Origin: Morinoia aosen
Lineage: Eukaryota; Arthropoda; Malacostraca; Amphipoda; Talitridae
NCBI GenBank assembly: GCA_030386875.1
Contig: CM059564.1
Coordinates: 41,002,075-41,066,074 of the forward strand
Length of the DNA: 64,000 nucleotides
Reading direction: 5' to 3'
Position numbers and translations under genes: made by a program. Under the pieces are notes generated by a model. It searched no databases. It saw only the letters and a list, made by a program, of their open reading frames with translations, and was not told where the DNA came from. Shown here piece after piece: positions 23,535-35,131 of the stretch (position 1 is the first letter of the stretch; each line of letters starts with the position of its first letter).

Positions 23535-24589
23535 AGGTTGGCGCCAACTTCCAGTGAAGATGGAATGAGCCTCGACACATGTCAGTTCTGAGCGACATGG
23601 ACTCTTTCAAGTTTGACTAAATCTCAATCATTCTTACAGTGACCTATGCCTTAAAATGTATAAAAGGTAGCCTCGACATCTCTTAAATTTGAGGTTTTAA
23701 AAATTATTTCATATTTGTCCTGAATTTTAAGTAAGTTACATGAAATGCAAAAACAACAGGAGATGAAATCGGCTTAAACAACAGCTATACAGTGTACAGA
23801 GGAACAACTTTCTAGAAAAAGAGAAAAATCAAGTAAGGAGGATTCTGACTCAGTTTTCATTATAAATTCAAAAGCTAATTGGCTTGGAAGCCTTGCTTTC
23901 TTAGAGGCAATTCTCCGGTATTAATTAGTTAAAAATTCTTTGTCAGAGCCAAAAATCTATTTCATATAGGATCTGTGTTCTCAAGTTGCGATTGTTTAAT
24001 TTCAGATTTTGACCGATTATCCCGATGCAGTTGCTTTGCCAATGAATTATTTTATGGTAGAGGCTTTGTGTTAAACTCACTCTCGGGTTCGTTAAAATTG
24101 AAGATGTTCGGAATTGGACAAGCGAGACGTGGAGTAAATAGAAGGAATTGTACGAGTGAGATAAACAAGCACGCCTATCTCGTTTGGAAATTCTCTAGAG
24201 AGCTGAATGCTTGTAGCTGCCTGTTGTTTAGCACAGTTCGAGCCACATGTTTGTTGTAGTGCCCTACGTTATATTGTGATGTTGTTCAGAAGAGCAACAA
24301 CGCGTAGAATCCCTAGGCGATAGTGTACAAGCACCAAAGAACTCATTATGATACCAGTAAAACAAGCGTTTGCCCTTCAGCTAGAACATTTAGAAGCTCC
24401 CATCGGGGCACTAGCCAGTTTTGTAACTCAGTAGTGTTGACACGAGGCTCTCTGAGCGGCCCAGGTGTACGTCTACGAGCAACGCTCAGGAAACGAGTGT
24501 CCAGTAAGTAATGCAATAAAGCATTTTGAAGATGCTTCTGTTTTTCGCTCTATAAATTTGTCGACAAAAAACGGTGTGCTCTTAGTAAT
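23535..24589. other. Unassigned DNA between R3 copies
   Basis: No supported gene. A 94-codon plus-strand frame (23975-24259) has many Cys and Ser residues but no recognisable motif, so it is not called. Confidence 0.5.
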
Positions 24590-24744
24590 TCTTCTCGGGA
24601 GTTATAGAAAAATCACTAAAATTAAAGTGTAAGATCTAGACTGGCTAATTTAAAAAAGAATCTCTTAAATTCTGCAATAGTTGATATTGAAGGTTTGAGT
24701 TTTAAGGCCGGGTATAAATTAAATTTCAAGCTATTATAGAGATT
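24590..24744 (+). repeat. Repeat R3, copy 2
   Basis: This is the second copy of the segment at 23381-23534, sharing AAGATCTAGA, TGCAATAGTTGATAT, TTTTAAGG and GCTATTATAG in the same order. It diverges by roughly one base in five by eye. Confidence 0.82.
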
Positions 24745-25339
24745 TTTACGCATTTCCCAGCCTAAATTTGCAAACTTTTTCCAGGCAATTCAACTTAAAT
24801 TAAAGGAATAATTCATTTCAATCTCCTTTGTCATTTACTGTTCATTTAGCAAGTCATCACTCTTCAAATTTAAGCCCCAAAAGAAAAGGCAACGCCGAAA
24901 TTCACGACGAGACATGATTAACTTTTGGTCTGTCAGAGAAGATTGATTATTTAATTTTATTCAGGAAAAAACATGACCTGAGTATTTCGGGAAATCGAAA
25001 TAAAAGATTTTATAATCTTACGACCGGATTTATTTGGCACTGACGATTTAGGTGCACAAATTTCTGGCACATCGGGGCGCGGAGTCGCTTTTTACGGAGT
25101 TCAGATTAATCCCTATTCTCAAATAGTGTGCACAAATTAAAACTGAAGATCAATATTGTAAGGGTAAATACCGTACTGGCGTGGGTGATGCTAACATCGG
25201 AATTAAATATATCGGAAGAGTTGAGTTGAAATGCAAGTTTGTTTAAATTCATTTTCCCAACACAGCAGTTCAATATTTACACTATGCTTTGAACTTTCAA
25301 AGTGCACTATGTACACTTACTAATGATAAATTTAAAACT
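24745..25339. other. Unassigned AT-rich DNA
   Basis: Nothing supportable seen. Confidence 0.5.
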
Positions 25340-25735
25340 AAATTTTGGACGAATAGATTCTTAAAGCTTGAGTGTGAAATAGAAAATACCTAGGTATGGT
25401 ATGATGACTGTTGGAACTAATGCTAAATTTTAAAATAATTTTTTGACAAGTACCCATATTTTTGACAAATAAATTCTTGAAGCTTGAGTGTGAAGTAGAA
25501 AATACCTAGGTATGGTATGATGACTGTTGGGACTAATGCTAAATTTCAAACCAATTTTTTGACAAATACATTCTAAAAGTTTGAATGTGAAATAGAAAAA
25601 AACTTAGACATCGCATATTGACTGTTGGAATAAATTCTAGAGCAAGAATTAATTTTTTAACAAATAAATTCTAAAACCTCTAGTGGGAAATAAAAAAAAC
25701 TCCCGTGTAGCATGATGACTTTTGAAGCGGTTACC
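25340..25735. repeat. 97-116-bp tandem repeat, about four diverged copies
   Basis: Copies begin near 25351, 25467, 25564 and 25662 with AATA-ATTCT. They continue through TTGAGTGTGAAATAGAAAA, ACCTAGGTATGGTATGATGA, CTGTTGG and a TTTTTTGACAAAT linker. The first two are close to identical across ACCTAGGTATGG. The third and fourth are progressively diverged and shorter. No coding content is apparent. Confidence 0.92.
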
Positions 25736-26064
25736 AGCCCTTACACCATGTTCCTCCTGTTCATTAGAAGACATCACTTGGCCGTTTCTTGTACAGGAGG
25801 TTGTCCTTGCATAAACTGTCGCCTTAGTTATTGCCAATTAATACTAAGTTGGTGGGATTGGGATCGATTTGGGAGCGCTTCCATCTCTGACCTGGGCAGG
25901 ACGGGCATCGGGAAGTGAGCCTATGAAGAAGGTGGAGTATGTAAATCGACACGGCCTAACTTCCGAAATTATTCATGAAATGAAGGTGATGGTTGAACAA
26001 GGATCATTAATATTTTACATTAGGCAGTCTGAGACTGAGAGCCACACAGAAAGTGATCTCAAGG
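25736..26064. other. Spacer before R1 copy 2
   Basis: A 91-codon frame (25869-26144) starts here and runs into the dispersed repeat. It has no recognisable domain and is not called. Confidence 0.45.
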
Positions 26065-26405
26065 GAGCGAAGAGAAGGGACCCTCTTGAACGAACTCTAA
26101 AAAACAGGGAAACTGTGCACATAGTGGGTTCCCACGCGAGATAGAAAAAACAATTTGAGAAAAATAAAAATAAACAATATAGAGATAGCGAAGAATACAA
26201 GAAAACTGGAAAAAGAAAAGTGTACACGAAAGATATAAGTCCCGAAAGCCTGTCTACAGCAGGAGTAACGTAGCAGTATCTCCCCTGGAGGCGCTAGTGA
26301 ATACGAAAAATAAATCTACTAGATACTAGATATCAGTCCCGAAAGCCTGTCTACAGCAGGGGTAACGTAACAGTATACTCCTGTATACGCTAGTCCCCAT
26401 AGCTT
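26065..26405 (+). mobile_element. Dispersed repeat family R1, copy 2, with internal duplication
   Basis: Related to the segments at 7.4, 40.6 and 54.1 kb. It has a purine-rich GAGCGAAGAGAAGGGACC start, GGGTTCCCAC (also in copy 1) and a long A/G-rich middle. The 3' block, which starts AGTCCCGAAAGCCTG and ends CGCTAGT, occurs twice about 97 bases apart (26238 and 26335). The second block ends CTAGTCCCCATAG, like the ends of copies 3 and 4. The doubled tail is unique to this copy. Confidence 0.65.
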
Positions 26406-29345
26406 ATACGCTAGTCCCCTAAACCTATTGCCTATCCGATATCTACTAATGGGTGGTTCAACGAGGATTTTAATTATACAAATAAATGATATTGAGAATG
26501 ATGGAAAGGTAGTCATAAATATGCAGTTTTCTAATGTCAATAACAGTTATTTGCTTCTAGTAAATGGATGGTAAATTGTGCTATGTATCGTTTAAACTGT
26601 TAATTTGAGCCTCGTAGAGTTAATTTAGTTAACATTTATTTGCAAAACATCAGCGGAAATTAGTGTTCCACTAATACTTTATGGATGAGAGTTACTCTCG
26701 TCCCTGACTCGTGTGATGCATAATTCGTATATGCACTTTATTCCGTACATGCAGAAAGAAAATTACTGTACCGCTCCTAATTACTCAGAAGTATATTTCA
26801 CAGTTTAATGAATATCAGAGAACCCATGAGAGCAAGCAATCTCTCCCTATAACATACATCACTGGAACAACGCAACACAAAATTTGAAGTTAACAGTACA
26901 AGCGTACACCAAGAAATTAGCCCTTGGGATTACTTCGCGCGATTAAGTAAGTTTTGCCGCAGCTTTGGGACGAGAGGCGGCATTAACGAGGCTGCGCTGC
27001 TCAGAGATGCTTCACTGATGGCCCGTTACAAGGTGCCATATGTGACGGTCGACCCAAGACTAAAATTAGCAATAGCTTGGCAGAGTCGCTCATGCCCATT
27101 AATCTTGCGTGCGCACCTCGGTGTGAGCGCCTTGCCTGCACACTCAAATATTGAAACACTTCGGCCGCAGCCAAAGTAAAGATGCCGATTTATCTAAAGG
27201 ACGGGATCAGACGACCCTCTGCGCATCAGGGGCTCGTGCGTCACTGTATTAATGTACAAGCTGCGATGCTTATGACCCATCACAGCTTTCTGCCACTGCA
27301 ACGCGCTGTTTGTGTGTGAAGTGGTGGGATTTTTTTACAGTATCTGATGATCTTTTAAAACCTCTGAATACATGCACTTTCCCGGCGTTAAAAATGTTTC
27401 TAAGGGAATGCACTTCTAAAAGTCTTGAGTGAGTGCCCTAGGCTTCTTCAAATAGTCTGTTTTTCTCCGCTCAGACATGCTATCACGTAGTCATCACATC
27501 ATTACAACTTCTCGCTTCAGCTACAACAGTTTTCAAACTCCCGCCAACGTGGAGCTCTTATTTCTTAATTAAATGACACCAATACTGAACACTGATCTTG
27601 TTCTATGTCTTGTAATGAATAACCCCTAGCCCCGTCCATCTTCGTTGCTTTCCGTCTATCTTGACGCTGATTCTCGGTGCACGAACGGTCGCGCTTGTTT
27701 ACGCTCACAACAAAACCTAAATCGAGTCTCCGATAACATTCAAGGGAGAGCTGAAGAATGTTCCCTGATTTATAGGCGCGAATCGTCAGCCAGCGAAAAG
27801 TTTTCAAAGAAAAACATCTCGCCAACTTGATAAAAGAGTGCTGTGAAATGAGTCACTCAGTCTCCTCTCTCCGAAGTGCAAGTTGCTCATTTGAAGTTCA
27901 GGAGAGCCTACGAAGCTAACAAAAACTCGCGGGTAAAAGCAGCTGAAGGGCTCAGGCATCAGATCAGTTTTAAAATGTTAACCAGCTTTTCAAGGCCAAC
28001 GACTTCAGTGCAATTGTTGGATTAGCAAAATGAAAAAGAACTCTGGATGGAATGGTAGAGGAAGAATATCTTAGTAAAAGCATTAAGACTTTTTGTTCAA
28101 CATAGTAAATTACGGTTTGTTATGCTCTGAAGCCTTGAGTTTTTTTACTGAGCTAGTGATGACTTGATATAACAATTATTACGTCAGAAAAATGAAAGCG
28201 TTTTTAATATGGCTTTCCGGAAAATGTAGGTTATGAGTAGTGAATGTAGCACGCGGAAGTATTAGTGACACTTTCGTGCATATACATCAATAAGTTCGAG
28301 CTTGTAACCAGCTCGAGGAAGTTGCACAAACAACAATTTTTTTAATAATTAACCAAAATAATGCAGTGACAAAATATTCCCACGAGCCCGGAAACTAGGT
28401 TGGGGTGTCACACAAAGCAAACAAAAATATTTTATATCCAAAAAAGAGAGAACAAAAACAAACATTTCCAAAGAAATTGTCCGAAAAGCTAACGTATTAA
28501 ATCTTAGAAACTCCTTAAAATAAAATTGCTTACATTTCATTAGTGGAAACAAACCAAAATTTTTTCTAATACTCGTGGTTCAATGGCAGTGGTTGAATCA
28601 TGAGCGAGTGATGTAGTAAAAAATAGCGCAAAGCCCCACAAGCTGCGTAACAGCATCTACAGTAAGTATGCTGTGCGTCTCATTCGCCACGGGCGCAGTT
28701 TAGTACGCTGACGCGTATCAAATTACGTTCAATAAGTACGAGAACTACTGGTCACATTCGTGCAAAATGATAATACCTACTGCTTAATACATTCCCTCAC
28801 TGATGGGACAATAAACCTTTAATAAGGCGTATTAATTATCCTACACCTGTTATTTAAAATTGCATGAGGTGTTCCGCGAACTGATGTACTCCTGCGATCC
28901 TGAGATGGAAGTGTAGATTGGGGCCAGCGCACCTAGTGAGAGTTATTGAAGGTCGCCAATTATTACTGGATGAAAATTATATTCAACAAAATGTTTAGTA
29001 AATGATAGTTTTCGTTCCAAGATTCTTCTCAAAGTTTTCATCCCTAGTTTTTCCTCCAGAAGCTTTCCTTTCCAGTTTTTCATTCATTTTTTTTAGTTTG
29101 CGATAATTACCAAATCAATTACTCTATTCCAATCAATGCAACGGTCTCTCAAAGCAGAGCGTCGGCTCACTAACTCATTTCAAGGTGAGGTAAGCAACAG
29201 AGTGAAGGGGCACCGCTCATCAGCAGTCGATTGTTTTCTTTGGCGACGATCGCAACTTGGGAGGGTTCGTCCAAACTTCATTTCATTTAAATAAAAAGGC
29301 GATCGGCGGCGCGGTCCACGAACACGCCCCTCAACACTAAACATC
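26406..29345. other. Long unassigned stretch with one balanced island
   Basis: No gene is supported. An island of balanced composition at about 26930-27330 contains CCCATTAATC (27098 region), CGGTCGACC and several GCGC words, and may be regulatory or a decayed exon. A second patch lies at 29150-29335. Between them the DNA is AT-rich with short frames only. Confidence 0.5.
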
Positions 29346-29710
29346 TTAACCCTTTAACGTCAGAATTGTGTACTCATATTGCCGTTATCACAACTACTAT
29401 CATTTTACTGGCACCGGCATCAAGTAGTCACCGATATCAGGATGAGGAAGGCACCGTCACTCGATAATGAACTTCGCAGATCACATTAGGAAAAAATTTC
29501 ACAAGGGATAAAATATATTAGAGCTGTTCATGAGAGTTCATTTTGTAATCCCTTTTGAGCACAAATTCCACAAGGAATAAAACATATTAGAGCTGTTCAT
29601 GAAAGTTCATCTTTAAACCCCCTTTGAGCACAAATTTCACAAGGAATAAAATATATTAGAGCTGTTTATGTAAGTATGTTTTGAAATCTCCTTCGACGGT
29701 AAAGGGTCAA
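29346..29710. mobile_element. MITE-B: TTAA-flanked piggyBac-like element with internal 69-bp triplication
   Basis: The left end is TTAACCCTTTAACGTC (29346-29361). Read on the other strand, the right end is TTGACCCTTTACCGTCGAAG, giving imperfect terminal inverted repeats of about 16 bases and a TTAA target site with one change. piggyBac-type elements target TTAA and commonly begin with C-rich ends, so this is best read as a non-autonomous relative. It encodes nothing. From 29500 a 69-bp segment beginning CACAAGG and containing ATATTAGAGCTGTT recurs at 29569 and 29638. A diverged copy with only one such segment lies at 43.6 kb. Confidence 0.72.
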
Positions 29711-30110
29711 CAAATATTTTTGGCCACATCACGCGGCAGCGGCCCCGAGACGGGCAAGCCGCAGAGCCGCAGATCACTCATCACCCGCCCTGCCATCGAG
29801 GGCTGGCCGCGGGCGCAGCGCCAACACGTTTTCCCGAGGTCGATATGCGCGCGACACAAGAGCGATGCTGTGATCTCGTTCGCTTCATATTTGCCTGCAC
29901 CGCCAGCGATGAGGCAATTTCCTGCTATTGAAAGACACAAGCGAGTTCTGTGACGCGAAACGAGGAGGAGGACATGACAGCCTTCGCGAAGAAAGCGTTC
30001 ACTGCGTCGATCGAGCGGCTCGAATCTTCGACGAACAAAATTTACTTTGAAAGAAAATGAATTGCGGTAAAAACGAATGGGGAAAAGGAAACCTTCGCAT
30101 GCTGTCAACG
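29711..30110. other. Balanced-composition island, function unknown
   Basis: About 29740-30040 is GC-rich for this window, with many CpG dinucleotides. It is open for 133 codons on the minus strand (29707-30108) and 90 on the plus strand. Neither translation shows a domain, signal peptide or motif that I recognise, and two overlapping frames in GC-rich DNA are expected by chance. It could be an exon, enhancer or unmethylated CpG patch. Confidence 0.35.
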
Positions 30111-30484
30111 TTTTATGAACGCTACGTGAGTTGCGTTGAAAGCTAGACAGTGCAGTAAGCGGGCGTAAAAGAATTTTAAGCTATTTAATTTTCAAGTGAT
30201 TCGGGTGTGGAGTTAAAAAAATGTACGCTCTTCTCACCTTGAAAAATAGGAGTCGAACTAAATTGAGTGGATTGGCTTTGATAAAACAAACAAGGAAATA
30301 AGGAGCCTGAATCAAGAGTCAGAGTATTTATGAGAGAAATCGAATAAGTAAATAGTTTTCATTTACTGTATTTTCCCCCGGCCTAATCGTGCAAAGCAAT
30401 ACGAACATAACAGAATTTTGATAAATATCTAAAATTGCGTTTGAAAAATTAAAACGCAATCGTATTAGGTCAAAATTAGACAGT
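30111..30484. other. Unassigned AT-rich DNA
   Basis: Nothing supportable seen. Confidence 0.5.
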
Positions 30485-30622
30485 ACTTTGGTAGTTGTGG
30501 AGTTCTAGTGTGAGTCAGGGTTATTGTGGCAACTTAATTGTGATTCAAGGTTACTGTGGCAGCTTAGGGTCATTGGGGGAACTTGAGTTTGAGTCAGGTT
30601 ATGGTGGCAACTTAAAGTCTTA
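30485..30622. repeat. Degenerate 30-40-bp tandem repeat, about four copies
   Basis: Imperfect units carry GTGTGAGTCAGGGTTATTGT, GGCAACTTAATTGTGATTC, AAGGTTACTGTGGCAGCTTA and similar words. Shared words are GAGTCAGGTTA, GTGGCAACTTA and TTGAGT. Units are diverged and uneven in length. Confidence 0.75.
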
Positions 30623-31425
30623 GAAAATGTGAAAGTCTCTTATTTCATTTCTTTCTTTAAAACCATGACGCTTATTTTTTCGGGTCCCGTTCCATAATTA
30701 GAGGAGCAGTTTTATTCGTAAATCTGGACACATTTTCAGAAAATATTCTTATCTGCATGTAATATGGGCAAACTTTACATTTAAGTCTCGCAGCTTAAAC
30801 TTGACAATATTCGAATTAGAAATTGATAAGCAGCATTGAGAGGGGATTTCTGACTAAGTATTTTGGACGCAAGGAGTCTAACGTAATCATTCATGATCAT
30901 TGCAAATTTTACAACCAAATGTATTCGGGTTAGGTGAGTCTTGATGGTGACCATGAAATCTCAGAACTACTCGTCACCTATAAATTTAATCGTACTTATA
31001 AAATAAAACGTTTACCGTTAAACCGTAAAAGCACCGAGACCAACGGGACGATTCGTGATCAATGTTAGGCGAGAGAAACAATTATTTTATAAAATGATAG
31101 CAAGGCTTTTTGAACAATATATAAATAATGTAGGATTACAGGTGCGAGAGGCAGATCATCAGCAGCGATGGGAGATTCGAGGATCGTGTCAAGAGAGAGG
31201 CCGGCGGGATCTGGGCGTGATCTGCCGATAATGCCTCCTGCATCTCGCGCGGTTACCTCCGCATCATCACCGCTGCTCTTCTCTCTCGTGCTCCAGTTTT
31301 TCCTGCCAAAATACTTGTGTTGTTCAGTTGTTTTGCTGCCAGTTCTCTTGCCGGGTCACGCCACGTGACGGGTGTGGCGTGCATTTCAAAACATCATGAA
31401 GGTTGCATTGGCTACTTCACTTCAG
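30623..31425. other. Unassigned DNA with a GC-richer patch
   Basis: 31160-31390 is more balanced in composition and holds a 66-codon plus frame with no recognisable domain. No other feature is seen. Confidence 0.5.
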
Positions 31426-31590
31426 TACGCACGGTGCAATAATTGTTACTTTAACTGACGGAAATTTCTGCATGATTATGTAGCACTTTATTTCTACGTT
31501 CGGAATAGTGAGCACTGTTCAATTGCTATTTTAACTCACCAGGAATTACTGAATTTTGTTGCTTTACTTTATTTCTACGCTCGCAACGCA
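31426..31590. repeat. Diverged 81-bp tandem duplication
   Basis: CTTTATTTCTACG occurs at 31486 and 31567, each preceded by CAAT..TT.ACTTTAACT-like or CTATTTTAACT-like sequence. Two old copies are aligned over about 70 bases. Confidence 0.75.
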
Positions 31591-32739
31591 GTTATACGGA
31601 AATATGGAGATGAGCGAGAGACCTGTAGGATGCCTTCAATAACTAGTTTTTTAGACGACGCCTGCCTCACTCTCCATTTCTTGGAAAGACAGTAAATGTA
31701 TTCCGTTCATAAAATTAAAATTTGCTCATCATATTAAGACTCGATAGACATTGAGAATCCCAATTATTGGTAACTCTACTGAGAATAGAGCAACATTCGC
31801 GTGAGAGATTGCTAATAATGCAATATTTGACTGGTTTACGATTTCTCTGGATGTCCTTGCATAAACTGGATGTCCTATATTTGGGAAATCTTAAAATGAG
31901 TTAACTACTTGAAAAAAATATTCTAATCATACGTGATTTTACTCTATTCAAATTTTGCAAAAAAACGAGCTGATAATTATTAATTTGTTTATAATATTTA
32001 GTTATATTGCTCAGGAAGTTCAGTTCGGCTGATCGTCGGTATTCAACTCCAGCAAACCTAGCCATTTTCCTCATGTTTTATAAAATTACCAATAAATCAT
32101 GGCACTCTTTCATAGTTTTCTTGCCATTTTTCTGAAATAAGTTTTGTCAGCTTGGTGTATCTTATTAATGATCTCAAGTGAGAAATACTGCGTTTGCTTT
32201 TTCTGCATCAGTTTAGTTTGGCAATCAGAAAAGTTCACACTTCCACCGGTCAAGGTTGACATGATTCAGAAATGATTAGATGGTACCGATGTAGATTTCA
32301 AGATTTCGTACTAGCAATGCAAGCCTTGAAGAAGAAGAAGAAGATAGAGAATGACCAAGTACTCCTGACCATAAACACTTGGTAAAAATTTTCAAGTAGT
32401 ACCCAAACTAAAATTCTACTCAAAATTTCGGAGCCACAATGTGTCGGTAACTCCATGGTAGATGGTCAGGCTTTCTGCAGCATATCGGTATCGTGAAAAA
32501 CCAAACGCGTCGCTCATACTCAAGCTTAAAGAGAATTCAAGGGCTTCACATTTTGAAGTGCGTTCAGTGCTTTGTCTGCAAAAGTTTCTCGACCAATTTT
32601 TTTATTAAATGAGTGTTACAAAAAAGTATTTTGGTTATGATAATCGTAAGCTATCAGGTTGATAGTTTGACCAGGAATAGGTTCCTCAGTTATTTTTAGT
32701 CCTAATAACCATCAGTAGAAGATTATCGTGACAGTCAGC
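31591..32739. other. Unassigned AT-rich DNA
   Basis: No gene is supported. A short (GAA)n run lies near 32326-32343. The 16-mer AGAATGACCAAGTACT at about 32348 recurs near 34636, perhaps a trace of an older shared element. Confidence 0.5.
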
Positions 32740-32870
32740 CGGCCTGCCGTGTGGTTCATTATGGCTTTCGCTAAGTTAATGAGAATATCAAAGCGGAGCA
32801 TCACTGCAAGCAACTCGGAGCAATTACTGATCGCCTGAAAAAAGTGAGGCCTTCAATATAATGAATCAAA
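32740..32870 (+). repeat. Dispersed repeat R2, copy 1
   Basis: About 130 bases match 41058-41181. Shared words are GGCCTG, ATTCATTATGGC or its variant, AGCGGAGC, AGCAACTCGGAGCAATTACT, GATC, AAA-GTGAG and ATATAATGAA. The best block is close to identical over 25 bases. It has no coding content, and its class is unknown. Confidence 0.85.
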
Positions 32871-33163
32871 GAGAAGCAATTCTGCTACAGTGCACAAGCA
32901 CGACCATATGATACTGTTGTGATGCTGCACAAACTCAGTCTTGGAATAAGAAACTTTACCAAACCATATATATTTTCTTATAATAACTCGCTTGCAGCAA
33001 CGTCAATGAGCACGAAAGCACTTTCACAGCAATACAAATTAGAATCCAAAACGTGTATTCAATGATTATTCAAAAATAACTACAGTTAATACATGAATAT
33101 TAGTATTTTCTGCACCACTTGGCGCATCAACTTGATAGCTAATAATAGAAATGGCAAAATTAA
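32871..33163. other. Spacer
   Basis: No feature seen. Confidence 0.5.
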
Positions 33164-34318
33164 CTGCGATTACTGCACAACTAACAGTAATTATCTGCTT
33201 TAACACCAGCTGTTACCTCACCACTGAACTGCAGTTACCTAACTGCTCGCTGTAGTCACTGCACAACTAACTGCAGCCACTGTTCAATTAACTCCAGTTA
33301 ATATACGCCTTACTGAAATCATTTATTGCACCAGATACTGTACTGCAAAAATTGCAGTCACTGCATCACTATAACCGCAATTACTGCACCACAATAGCTA
33401 CAGTCACTGCACCACAATAGCTACAGTCACTGCACCACAATAACTACAGTCACAGCACCACAATAACTACAGTCAGTACACCACAATAACTACAGTCTCT
33501 GCACCACAATAACAACAGTCACTGCCCCACAATAACTACAGTCACTGCACCACAATAACTACAGTCACTGCACCACAATAACTACAGTCACTGCACCACA
33601 ATAGCAACAGTCACAGCACCACAATAACAACAGTCACTGCACCACAATACCAACAGTCACTGCACCACGGTAGCTACAGTCACTGCACCACAATAGCAAC
33701 AGTCACAGCACCACAATAGCAAAAGTCACTGCACCACAATAGCAACAGTCACTGCACCACAATAACTACAGTCACTGCACCACAATAGCAACAGTCACAG
33801 CACCACAATAGCAACAGTCACTGCACCACAATAGCAACAGTCACTGCACCACGGTAGCTACAGTCACTGCACCACAAAAGCTACAGTCACTGCACCACAA
33901 TAGCAACAGTCACTGCACCACAATAGCTACAGGCACAGCACCCACACCCCCGGCCACCACGGCAGACTGTAACAATGCACCACAACAGCAACAGTCACTG
34001 CACCACAATAGCAACAGGCACAGCACCCACACCCCCGGCCATCACGGCAGACTGTAACAATGCACCACAACAGCTAGAGTCACTGCACCACAATAGCTAC
34101 AGTCATTGCATCACAATAGCTACAGTCACTGCACCAGAACAGCTACAGTCACAGCACCACAATAACTACACCGCAATAGCTAGAGTCACTGCACCAGAAC
34201 AGCTACAGTCACAGTACCACAATACCTACACAACAATAACTGCAGTCACTGCACCAAAATAGCTACAGTCACAGCACTCACACCCCCGGCCGCCACAGCA
34301 GACTGTAACAATGCACAA
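33164..34318. repeat. 23-bp minisatellite with graded left edge, about 40 core copies
   Basis: The core (about 33336-34260) repeats CAGTCACTGCACCACAATA followed by ACTA, GCTA or GCAA, 23 bases per unit. To the left (33164-33335) the same words persist in heavily mutated form. To the right, a block with CACCCACACCCCCGGCC and GGCAGACTGTAACAATGCA interrupts the array at about 33936, 34021 and 34272. The first two are 85 bases apart, so this block has itself been co-amplified. The plus strand is poor in G. A 95-codon frame (33975-34262) is a by-product. Confidence 0.95.
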
Positions 34319-34903
34319 AATGCTCCAGCGCAGATGGACGCTCGGAAGAAATCGAGTTTTCGTTCACTTACGCATTCTCTCAAGTTCCGACTCTGCCCAT
34401 AACTTCTCTATTTTTGGATTTTGGATTTCGGTTTTGTTCCCTTAATTGTGTAGCGGGAAGTTTTTTGCGGCGGCTTAACAATTGGAAGGCTCGCTATATT
34501 AGAGTTAGCTACACAGGATTTTTTTCTTGAAATTTATCAGTAACGCATGCGAATTTTTCGACAACACATTAAATATAAACATATCCTAATTTTGTGTTCG
34601 GGCATTGCTATAAAACTAGGAAAGTGTTTTTGGAGAATGACCAAGTACTTACAGCACCATTCTGGAGGATGAAGTCAACCAACCAGTGGTGACACGCAGC
34701 TTCTTCAACTTGAAAATTTACCGAACTTATCTAACTTATACATAATAGCGAGACATTATTCAGATCAGAAAAATTTGAAATGAAAACTTTTTACATTACA
34801 GTTATTTTCTGTTTTGTCAATTCTTCCATATTTTCAAGTATTGTTGCATCTAACGCAAGAATTCGAACGCAGTTTGCTGTATCTGAACAATTATCTCATT
34901 AGA
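34319..34903. other. Unassigned AT-rich DNA
   Basis: Nothing supportable seen. Confidence 0.5.
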
Positions 34904-35131
34904 TTAATATTTTGATCGCAACATGCGCCACCGGTGGCGCATGGAAGAGATTTTCATAATGCTGCTGACCGACCAGGAGTATCGAATTCAATTTTCATAA
35001 ACACTTAAATAAAGCTAAATGAAGGCACGATCCAATTAATGTCCGCTATTTTCAAATTTGCCTGCTACAATGAACTTTAAATTTGAGCTGAATATTGAAT
35101 TTCAATTTCACCAATTGTGGTCATAGTGTAA
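34904..35131 (+). mobile_element. MITE-A copy 1 (decayed): TTAA-flanked piggyBac-like element
   Basis: Matches the better preserved copy at 59176-59397 over its whole length. Shared words are TTTGA-CGC, TGCGCCACCGGTGGC, TGCTGAC or TGCTAACCGAC, TCAATTTT-ATAAA, ACTTAA-TAAAGCTAAAT, GAGGCA or AAGGCA and ACTTTAAATTTGAG. The left end is TTAATATTTTGATCGC. The right end, read in reverse, is TTACACTATGACCAC, so the terminal repeats have decayed. It is about 228 bp with no coding capacity. GCGCCACCGGTGGCGC forms a perfect palindrome near the left end. Confidence 0.78.

Noticed and set aside
29707..30108. 133-codon minus-strand frame
   Set aside because: It overlaps the end of MITE-B and a competing plus frame in GC-rich DNA. 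No recognisable product.
32348..34651. Shared 16-mer AGAATGACCAAGTACT as a dispersed element
   Set aside because: Similarity does not clearly extend beyond about 20 bases, so it is noted in the spacer entry only.
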